From UBA1426 sp052034085 (GTDB lineage Bacteria > Bacillota > Clostridia > Peptostreptococcales > Anaerovoracaceae), in the NCBI GenBank assembly GCA_052034085.1, contig JBPOJA010000017.1, positions 1 to 53,601 of the forward strand: a stretch of 53,601 nt of DNA. Direction: 5' to 3'. Shown here in pieces: positions 33,315 through 39,535 of the stretch (positions are counted from its first letter, which is position 1; each line of letters starts with the position of its first letter). Made by a program: the position numbers and the translations under genes. The notes beneath the pieces are model-generated. The model was given only the letters and a program-made list of their open reading frames with translations, searched no databases and had not been told where the DNA came from.

Positions 33315-33716
33315 ATGAAGACTTTTTTAATGTTTATTGCCCTGTTTATTGTGAACATGTCTTTTCTGGTATATGAGTCGGATTTAAATCGCTATATACA
33401 ATTGCAGACTTATTTGAAAGCTGTGGCCGAAGAAGCCGCCTGCGGAGCAGCCATGTATTATGACGAGGAAGCATACAGCCGGGGTTTTATGGTCATTAAC
33501 AGGACAGAGGGAGAAAAATATCTCGAAGAATTGCTTGACCAGGCCCGGCTGCGGCTTAACCTCAAAGAAACTTTTACTCTTTCAGGACAAATGGAAACAG
33601 GGGAAAGTGATGTTGTGGTCATTCTGGAGCTTGAATGCGCAGATGTGTTCAGGCTCCCCTATCTGACCAAGAACAGGATTATAAGGGGGGCAAAGTACGA
33701 ACTTGCCCGACAATGA
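33315..33716 (+). CDS. TadE-like pseudopilin 2
   Basis: This 133-residue protein has one N-terminal helix (about 3-19), then YLKAVAEEAACGAAMYYD near residue 33, which resembles the conserved AREAARxGA stretch of TadE/TadF pseudopilins, and a mixed alpha/beta C-terminal part. It begins directly after the previous stop (TAA ATG), so it is translationally coupled. It is the last gene of the Tad-like operon. I see no clear terminator after it. Confidence 0.6.
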   Translation: MKTFLMFIALFIVNMSFLVYESDLNRYIQLQTYLKAVAEEAACGAAMYYDEEAYSRGFMVINRTEGEKYLEELLDQARLRLNLKETFTLSGQMETGESDVVVILELECADVFRLPYLTKNRIIRGAKYELARQ

Positions 33717-33772
33717 GTCAAATGATAAAATGAGCCCTGGATGGATATCTTTGATTGAGGGGTGGGACGGCT

Positions 33773-34534
33773 TTGCCTGAAAAGCAAAAGAAAAGAATAT
33801 GGGAACTCGACTTCATCAGGGGATTCTGTATTCTTCTCATGATAATGGACCATGCTTTTTATGATCTGGCCTATCTTTTCGGGCAGAAATGGGCGCTTGC
33901 CTTTTTTAACTGGCCGGTAAGGAGCATTGGATGGTGGATAGCCGTATTTTGCTTTGTAACCATAAGCGGGATAAGCAGTACATTGAGTCGGTCTAACAGT
34001 GTGAGGGGGCTGCAACTGGCAGCAGTGGCCCTGGTTCTCAGCCTGGCCACAGGGCTAATGGACCGTCTTGCAGGGCAGACAGATGGTTTTATTGTGCGTT
34101 TCGGTATTTTGCACATGCTGGCTGCCTGTATGCTGATATATGCCGTCATGAAAAACAAGAGTATCGGATTTCGGGCTGCCATCAGTTTTTGTGCTATTGC
34201 CGCAGGCATATACTTTGTAAATTATCCGCTGAATGTGGGCGCCCTGTCTGAATCTGCTCCTTTTTTAAAAGTCTTGGGCGCACTGGTGAAAAGCCGGGGG
34301 GCATTTTACTCCGCAGATTATTTTCCCCTGCTGCCATGGCTTGGTTTCTTTATTTCCGGCAGCATATTGGGGCAGATTTTTTATGGTAAAAAAGTGAGTT
34401 TAAAGCCCCTGAAAAGGCAGAGGACGGTTGTCGATACTATTTGTTTCATAGGCCGTTATTCTTTGGTGTTTTACGTGCTCCATCAGCCACTTATTTACGG
34501 AGCTTTAAAAATTATTTTTTCTCCCCACTTGTAA
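33773..34534 (+). CDS. DUF1624 (heparan-alpha-glucosaminide N-acetyltransferase-like) membrane protein
   Basis: This membrane protein of about 253 residues has around seven helices. The N-terminus carries RIWELDFIRGFCILLMIMDH, the hallmark of the DUF1624/HGSNAT and YeiB group, where the Arg-Gly and the His on helix 1 are conserved; HGSNAT moves acetyl groups across a membrane to a sugar amine. The bacterial substrate is unknown, perhaps a wall or envelope polymer. TTG at 33773 after GGGGTGG is the preferred start; TTG at 33755 is possible. The 3' end overlaps the convergent DUF364 gene by 40 nt. Confidence 0.75.
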   Translation: MPEKQKKRIWELDFIRGFCILLMIMDHAFYDLAYLFGQKWALAFFNWPVRSIGWWIAVFCFVTISGISSTLSRSNSVRGLQLAAVALVLSLATGLMDRLAGQTDGFIVRFGILHMLAACMLIYAVMKNKSIGFRAAISFCAIAAGIYFVNYPLNVGALSESAPFLKVLGALVKSRGAFYSADYFPLLPWLGFFISGSILGQIFYGKKVSLKPLKRQRTVVDTICFIGRYSLVFYVLHQPLIYGALKIIFSPHL

Positions 34535-35238
34535 AATTCTTTATTTGCACCTTTTTCTACAGAGGCAAAGGCCTCAACAGGATTTGTTACGCAAAATCCT
34601 GACAGAGTTTCCACACCATACTTGAAAAGGGATTCAGACATCACAAGGCTGGGACCCATTAAAATTATTCTGGCATTTTTAGAGAGTTCGAGAAGAAGAG
34701 GCAGGGTCTTATTCTGTAATGTCATGGCTGTAATGAAGACAAAGTCACGGTCCGGCAGCAGATATTCAGCAGCAGTATCGGGAAAATCCCCCTCTTTCGG
34801 CTCTCTTTCAATGACAGCTAAGGAGGCGGCTTTTTTCATCTTGCTGTCCAGAGAGAGAAAATGACCTATTACGGCAACCTTTTTTCCCTCTACAATGTTT
34901 TCATAATAATCAAAGGCGTCGGCATCAGTACGAATTAACAATTCTGAATTCACATGTGCTTCAAGGGTTTCCAGTCTGTTGTAATAAGAATTAAGTGCCG
35001 CCAGACCCAGAGATGCTTCAGTGAAGTCCCAGGATTTTATTAGAGAAGCCATCTGTCTGAGATTTTTCCCCACATGCTTTTCTGCCTGCACCATATTGCC
35101 GTCATAATTATGAACTGTGCTAGCCAGGCCAACGTAGCCGGCAGCATAAACTGCAGTTCGATATTTTCCGATTACAAATCGCTCCACAGTAAGCTGTTCG
35201 GGTATTTTTTCTATAAGTTCATCGTAAAGTTTCCACAT
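34495..35238 (-). CDS. DUF364 family protein (putative heavy-metal chelation)
   Basis: This soluble 247-residue protein matches the DUF4213/DUF364 pair: an N-terminal region with AAGYVGLAST near residue 32, then a Rossmann-like part with KKVAVIGHF near 118 and LMGPSLVMSESLFKYGVETLSG near 205, followed by the conserved VTNP. DUF364 proteins are often encoded with metal or molybdate genes and have been proposed to chelate metals, without direct proof. It follows a THEP1-type NTPase by 26 nt and faces a ModE-like regulator, so a molybdenum or tungsten link is likely. Confidence 0.8.
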   Translation of the reverse strand: MWKLYDELIEKIPEQLTVERFVIGKYRTAVYAAGYVGLASTVHNYDGNMVQAEKHVGKNLRQMASLIKSWDFTEASLGLAALNSYYNRLETLEAHVNSELLIRTDADAFDYYENIVEGKKVAVIGHFLSLDSKMKKAASLAVIEREPKEGDFPDTAAEYLLPDRDFVFITAMTLQNKTLPLLLELSKNARIILMGPSLVMSESLFKYGVETLSGFCVTNPVEAFASVEKGANKEFYKWGEKIIFKAP

Positions 35239-35264
35239 GTCTGATGGTTCCTTTTCACTGGTTG

Positions 35265-35807
35265 TTATTTTTCAACGACAAAACCGTAAAGTTTTGATGT
35301 AATCAGTCCAGGCAGATCATCCCTGTTATAATGGTTGACCTCAATTAACTCAACTTCGGGGTGAGTTTTTATTGGCCCCAGCCATGCTATTTCGCCCTGG
35401 CGCAAAGTCCCCAGAATGGGAATATTTTTGTCCAATAAGGCGCAGACTGCATTTTTGAAATTCGGGGCATCGTCTTCCAGAAAGCCCAGTTCATCCATAA
35501 TAATCAGTTCTGACTTCTTACTGTCTTCAAGGATTTTTATCCCAAGGGTTTCAAAGACTTCAATGTGAGCTGCGGGAATTGGGCCATCGCGGCTGGCAAT
35601 TTTGTTGGAGAGAGTGTAATATTTATTCAGACCGGCAGGGGATATATAGACATCCCTGTCTCCCGATAAGCCGGAGTGGGTAAAAAACCCCCCCGGTATA
35701 AAAGGGCTGCTTTGATCTTGCCGGATATTTTGATCCAGCAGATCTAGAACTTTATATATAACGGTACTTTTTCCTACCCCTTTAGGGCCGGTCAGGAAAA
35801 TATGCAT
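35265..35807 (-). CDS. THEP1-like nucleoside-triphosphatase
   Basis: This small 180-residue P-loop NTPase has FLTGPKGVGKSTVI Walker A at residues 4-17, the GGFFTHSG motif near 40, LIIMDELGFLE Walker B near 100, and PILGTLRQG further on, all typical of the NTPase_1/THEP1 family. Members hydrolyse ATP and GTP, but the cellular role is unknown. The gene is divergent from a ModE-like regulator with only 32 nt between start codons and is followed by DUF364. Confidence 0.82.
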   Translation of the reverse strand: MHIFLTGPKGVGKSTVIYKVLDLLDQNIRQDQSSPFIPGGFFTHSGLSGDRDVYISPAGLNKYYTLSNKIASRDGPIPAAHIEVFETLGIKILEDSKKSELIIMDELGFLEDDAPNFKNAVCALLDKNIPILGTLRQGEIAWLGPIKTHPEVELIEVNHYNRDDLPGLITSKLYGFVVEK

Positions 35808-35839
35808 TTGTTCACCTGCTTTTCGAAAGGAAAAAAATT

Positions 35840-36175
35840 ATGGATGACTTGCTAAAATATTATATCAGCATAAGATTACTTAGAAAAGGGGATAATCTGA
35901 AGACTTCTTTTGGCCCGGGCACGGCAAGGCTCCTTAAAGGGATTGAAGAAACCGGTTCAATTAACCAGGCTACTAAAGCAATGGGTATGGCTTACAGCAA
36001 GGCCTGGAGGGTAATAGGAGTAGCTGAGGAGCAGTTGGGATTCCCTTTAATCGAGAGGATTGTACCAAAGGGATCAAGGCTTACAGATGAAGGTCGTCAG
36101 TTTCTGGCTATGTATGAGGAAATGCAGGAAGCAGCCAAAGAGGCCGTTGGTAAAGTCCTGGAATCTTATCGCTGA
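35840..36175 (+). CDS. ModE-type winged helix-turn-helix regulator, DNA-binding domain only
   Basis: This protein of 111 residues contains the LysR-like HTH of ModE: TSFGPGTARLLKGIEETGSI near 23-42, then NQATKAMGMAYSKAWRVI and an effector-side LIERIVPKGSRLTDEGRQ. The molybdate-binding Mop/TOBE repeats of full ModE (262 residues) are missing, as in many bacterial one-domain ModE proteins. Likely targets are the two matching palindromes at 38058-38083 and 38153-38174. AAAGGA precedes the ATG. It is divergent from the THEP1 gene. Confidence 0.82.
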   Translation: MDDLLKYYISIRLLRKGDNLKTSFGPGTARLLKGIEETGSINQATKAMGMAYSKAWRVIGVAEEQLGFPLIERIVPKGSRLTDEGRQFLAMYEEMQEAAKEAVGKVLESYR

Positions 36176-36222
36176 AATGGGTTAACCCAGGGCCTGAATT
36201 TAATCGGCCGGCTCCGGCTGGC

Positions 36223-36999
36223 TTAATGGACCGGCAGGCAGATTTTCCTGCAGGCCTTGTTGCGGTCTTCTATAGTTATTATGTCCATGGGTATGCCGTA
36301 GACAGCTTCCAGTGACTCCGGTGTCAATACTTCTAAAGGAGTACCGAAGCCCACTCTGTAGCCTTCTGACATGAGAAGAACTTTGCTGGCTATGGTAAAG
36401 GGCTGGGAGGGGCTGTGGGTGGTGAGTATAACACTCTTTCCTGTTTCCACTGCCGTAGAAATGGCATCCATAATCAGCTGCTGCTTGGAAAAATCCAGGC
36501 TGGCCGTTGGCTCATCCATAATCAAAATTTTTGTATCCTGGCAGAAGGCCCTTGCTATCAGGACCAGCTGCCTTTCCCCGCCTGATATTTGGGTGTATGT
36601 TTTTTGGGCCAGATGGCCTACTTTTAATTTTTCCAGGGCCTCCCTGGCAATTTCTATGTCCTGTTTTGAGGGTATACCCCATTTGTTTATATGGTTGGTC
36701 CTGCCCATTGTAACCATTTCCAGGGCTGTGTAAGGAAAAGGCATGTAGTCTCTTTGGGGTATATAAGACATGGTCTGGGCTATGGTTTTTCTGGAAAGCT
36801 TGTCAAAATCCTGGTCTTCCAGCCAGATCTTGCCGGTCTTTTTAGGGATGAAACCCAGCAAGAGTTTCAGCAAGGTGGATTTGCCGCAGCCGTTGGGACC
36901 AAGGACTCCCAGAACCTGGCCCTGATCCAGGGAAAAGGACAGGTCATTGACCACTTCTGTTTTACCGTAACCGCCGCTTATGTTTTCGACTTTCAGCAT
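36223..36999 (-). CDS. BtuD/FecE-type ABC importer ATPase (MolC-like)
   Basis: This single-domain ABC ATPase of 258 residues carries GPNGCGKSTLL Walker A near 34, the QISGGERQLV signature near 138, ILIMDEPTASLD Walker B near 159 and TTHSPSQP with the switch His. The type fits importers of metal complexes, vitamin B12 and, in MolABC, molybdate or tungstate. It follows the permease by 17 nt. The ModE-like gene is convergent next to it. The ribosome binding site is AGGAGACTC. Confidence 0.9.
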   Translation of the reverse strand: MLKVENISGGYGKTEVVNDLSFSLDQGQVLGVLGPNGCGKSTLLKLLLGFIPKKTGKIWLEDQDFDKLSRKTIAQTMSYIPQRDYMPFPYTALEMVTMGRTNHINKWGIPSKQDIEIAREALEKLKVGHLAQKTYTQISGGERQLVLIARAFCQDTKILIMDEPTASLDFSKQQLIMDAISTAVETGKSVILTTHSPSQPFTIASKVLLMSEGYRVGFGTPLEVLTPESLEAVYGIPMDIITIEDRNKACRKICLPVH

Positions 37000-37016
37000 T
37001 ATGAGTCTCCTGTGTT

Positions 37017-38042
37017 TTATCCTCGCCGTTTTACGAGCAGTATTATGAAGAAGGGGGCCCCCATGGCTGAGGTTAAAACTCCCAGGGGCAGTTCCATGGT
37101 GGTAAGGGATCTGGCCAGGTCATCCATCAAGAGCAAAAAGGACCCTCCCAGCAGGGCTGCCACCGGGAGCATCCGCCGGTAATCGGCTCCGGCGATGCCC
37201 CTGGCTATGTGGGGCACCATGAGCCCCACCCAGCCGATCAGGCCGCCAATGCAGACTGAGGCGGCGCTGATTACGGTGGCAGCCGCAACCGCAGTCATTC
37301 TCGTTGTTGAAGGTTCAATTCCTATGGATTTTGCTTCTTCATCTCCCAATGTAAGAATGTTCAGCTTCCATCTCAACATATAAATTATTATTCCGCCGGC
37401 TATCATGGGCACAAGGCTGAAAGCCAGCGAATAGATGCTGACTCTGGAAAGACTGCCCATGAGCCAGAAAGTAATGGCAGGCAGGGTGTCTACGGGGTCT
37501 GCGATATATTTCAGCAAAGTTATAAAGGACGATGACAGGGCTCCCAACATGCTGCCTGCCAGAACCAGGCTCACATCGTGCCCGAATTTTGCGTGGGAGC
37601 CGATGAAATAAGCCAGTGAGACCACAGCAATTCCGAAAACAAAAGCGCTTACCTGAACGAAAAAATCCGAAAATCCAAGCACCAGGGCTAAAGCGGCTCC
37701 CAGGCCGGCGCCGCCCGAAACTCCCAGAATATCAGGGGAAACCAGGGGATTCTTAAACATGCCCTGGTAGGCGGCGCCTGCCATACTCAGGCCTGAACCA
37801 ATGGCAAAGGCAGCAATAATCCTGGGCAGTCTGATATTAAACAGGATAGTTGATGCCGTTTCAAGATCCCTTGAAACAGCTCCTCCCGCCAGTAAGGATT
37901 TTGCCAGCTCCCAAAGGGGGAGCTTGTAAAAGCCTACGTTTAATGAAATAACGAGCAGAGTCAGGCTAAAGGCCAATAGGGCTCCGATTAAAATTTTTAT
38001 ATTTAGCCGCCTTAGGGATTCTAATTTAGCTTTAACAGTCAT
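37017..38042 (-). CDS. FecCD/BtuC-type ABC permease (MolB-like)
   Basis: This permease of 341 residues has about ten helices. It shows the family segments NIRLPRIIAAFAIGSGLSMAG near 65-85, FKNPLVSPDILGVSGGAGLGA near 93-112 and the C-terminal GLIGWVGLMVPHIARG near 265. It belongs to the type II importers. Together with the ATPase downstream and the divergent lipoprotein gene it makes a complete importer. The promoter region upstream contains a palindrome over the -10 box. Confidence 0.92.
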   Translation of the reverse strand: MTVKAKLESLRRLNIKILIGALLAFSLTLLVISLNVGFYKLPLWELAKSLLAGGAVSRDLETASTILFNIRLPRIIAAFAIGSGLSMAGAAYQGMFKNPLVSPDILGVSGGAGLGAALALVLGFSDFFVQVSAFVFGIAVVSLAYFIGSHAKFGHDVSLVLAGSMLGALSSSFITLLKYIADPVDTLPAITFWLMGSLSRVSIYSLAFSLVPMIAGGIIIYMLRWKLNILTLGDEEAKSIGIEPSTTRMTAVAAATVISAASVCIGGLIGWVGLMVPHIARGIAGADYRRMLPVAALLGGSFLLLMDDLARSLTTMELPLGVLTSAMGAPFFIILLVKRRG

Positions 38043-38057
38043 GGCAACCTCATAAAC

Positions 38058-38083
38058 GTATTATCCTTGCATAAGGATAATAC
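38058..38083. promoter_or_regulatory. Palindromic operator 1 over the permease promoter
   Basis: A perfect 11-bp inverted repeat GTATTATCCTT/AAGGATAATAC with a 4-nt centre. It overlaps the -10 box of the minus-strand promoter. A similar site lies at the divergent promoter (38153-38174). The nearby ModE-like protein is the most likely binder; the sequence differs from the E. coli ModE site. Confidence 0.7.
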
Positions 38084-38104
38084 CACAATACTCAGTTAAT
38101 GCAA
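38077..38104 (-). promoter_or_regulatory. Promoter of the permease-ATPase operon
   Basis: On the minus strand, TTGCAT (plus 38099-38104) and TATTAT (38077-38082) are 16 bp apart. The -10 box is part of operator 1. Confidence 0.55.
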
Positions 38105-38120
38105 AGCATTAGAAATGCAT

Positions 38121-38149
38121 TTGCCAAAACCAAGGCAAAAGGATATAAT
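38121..38149 (+). promoter_or_regulatory. Promoter of the binding-protein gene
   Basis: TTGCCA (38121-38126) and TATAAT (38144-38149) with a 17-bp spacer. Operator 2 lies at the predicted transcription start. Confidence 0.7.
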
Positions 38150-38152
38150 AAC

Positions 38153-38174
38153 ATTATTCTCGTTTGAGGATAAT
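38153..38174. promoter_or_regulatory. Palindromic operator 2 at the binding-protein promoter
   Basis: ATTATTCT (38153-38160) and AGGATAAT (38167-38174) form an 8-bp inverted repeat with one mismatch and a 6-nt centre, the same half-site (ATTATCCT) as operator 1. Its place at the +1 position suggests repression. Confidence 0.65.
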
Positions 38175-38229
38175 ACATAGGCAATAAGATAAGATTGAGA
38201 CATTCACAAATCAAAGGAGGATTATACTT

Positions 38230-39351
38230 ATGAAAAAGCGAAAAGTTAAGTTTATTGCAGGCCTTCTTATTTTGCTTTTGTTGTTTTCCTTGGCCGCATG
38301 TGGCGGAGATTTGCCCCAAACAAACGGCGATGAAGAAAATGGTGATTTAAATGAAGCCGGCACCAGAATAATCACCGATATGGCCGGCAGAGAGGTTGAA
38401 ATCCCGGCAACTATCACCAGGATTTTTTCCACCGGTGCTTCGGGAACCGTCTTTCTTTACACGGCCTGTCCTGACCTCTTAGTAGGTGTAAACTATGAGT
38501 TCAATGCCGAAGAAAGAGCCTACATTCTTGATGAATACAAGGACCTGCCGGCTTATGGACAGGGGGACAAGATAAACAAGGAAGTTCTTATAGGTGTAAC
38601 TCCTGATGTCTGCATAAGTTTCGGAAACATAAGCGAAAGAGAAATTGCTTCTGCCGATGACTTCCAAAATCAAACCGGATTGCCTGTGGTTATCATTGAT
38701 GGAGGCCTGAAAAAATCCAAAGAAGCCTACGAATTTTTAGGTGAACTTATCAACAGGGAAGAAGAATGTGGCAGGTTGGCAGACTTTGCCAAAGAGGCTT
38801 TGGACTTTGCGGACAGCCTGGATATCTCCGAAAAAGACAGGGTCAGTGTATATTTCGGCAACGGTCATGAATCCCTGGAAACTGCTCCTGCCGGATCACC
38901 ACATGCAGAGCTTCTGGACCACGTAAAAGGCAATAACGTGGCTGTTTTGGAAAACCTGGAAAGCAATGCAGCCAGAATAGATATAAGCCCCGAGCAGATT
39001 ATCGCCTGGAACCCTGATTACATAATCATTAATGGTGAACCTGCAAAAGGCCTGAGCCCCAAAGCTGCAGTTGACAAGTTCGCCCGGGATAAGCGCTATC
39101 AAAATTTAGATGCAGTTAAAAATGAGAATGTATTCCCCATACCCAAGTATCCTTTTGCCTGGTTTGACAGGCCACCCGGACCCAACAGGCTGGTAGGGAT
39201 ATATTGGCTGGCCGGTCTTCTTTATCCGGATAAGTCTGTTCAAAAACTGAACGGCAATCCGGATGCAATAAAAGAAAAGGTAGAAGAATTCTACGAATCA
39301 TTCTACCACATGGAAATTGACGGCAATGACCTTATTTATCCTCAAAATTGA
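38230..39351 (+). CDS. ABC importer substrate-binding lipoprotein (MolA/FepB-like)
   Basis: This lipoprotein of 373 residues has a signal peptide ending in LAAC with the lipidated Cys at 24, followed by an acidic linker. The mature part is a type III (FepB/BtuF) binding protein: RIITDMAGREVEIPATITRI near 45-64, GVTPDVCISFG near 122, and IIAWNPDYIIING near 257. The family covers siderophores, heme, cobalamin and, for MolA, molybdate and tungstate. The context with ModE, DUF364 and Mo enzyme genes favours an oxyanion. AAAGGAGG precedes the start. The 3' end overlaps the convergent CxxC gene by 20 nt. Confidence 0.88.
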   Translation: MKKRKVKFIAGLLILLLLFSLAACGGDLPQTNGDEENGDLNEAGTRIITDMAGREVEIPATITRIFSTGASGTVFLYTACPDLLVGVNYEFNAEERAYILDEYKDLPAYGQGDKINKEVLIGVTPDVCISFGNISEREIASADDFQNQTGLPVVIIDGGLKKSKEAYEFLGELINREEECGRLADFAKEALDFADSLDISEKDRVSVYFGNGHESLETAPAGSPHAELLDHVKGNNVAVLENLESNAARIDISPEQIIAWNPDYIIINGEPAKGLSPKAAVDKFARDKRYQNLDAVKNENVFPIPKYPFAWFDRPPGPNRLVGIYWLAGLLYPDKSVQKLNGNPDAIKEKVEEFYESFYHMEIDGNDLIYPQN

Positions 39352-39535
39352 TTTCGACTTCCTTGACCCGGGCCACTAAATCTTCATCTAAATGGACCTG
39401 GCCGCAGGATGGGCAACGCAGGACCTTGTGGCGGAAATTGTGGCCCAGGTAGGAGAAGTGAACATCATCCAAAGTAAGTTCAACCTTGCACCTGTCGCAC
39501 ATGAGCTTATTCTTCTTCGTTGACTCTTTTTCCAT
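39332..39535 (-). CDS. Small CxxC protein of aldehyde oxidoreductase loci (DVU_1557-like)
   Basis: This 67-residue protein has two CxxC pairs, MCDRCKVEL (C13, C16) and LRCPSCGQVHL (C40, C43), as in zinc ribbons or rubredoxin-like knuckles. From memory, NCBI names a similar small protein next to Mo aldehyde oxidoreductases the DVU_1557 family redox protein; I could not verify this. It overlaps the end of the large oxidoreductase gene by 29 nt, with GGAGG 10 nt before its ATG, so it is co-translated. It may carry electrons or only bind zinc. Confidence 0.75.
   Translation of the reverse strand: MEKESTKKNKLMCDRCKVELTLDDVHFSYLGHNFRHKVLRCPSCGQVHLDEDLVARVKEVEINFEDK

Noticed and set aside
34622..34864. 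80-codon plus-strand ORF within the DUF364 gene
   Set aside because: It is antisense to a conserved coding region and has no ribosome binding site.
36178..36189. 12-bp palindrome TGGGTTAACCCA after the ModE-like gene
   Set aside because: It lies between convergent genes, away from any promoter, and is too short to claim a function.
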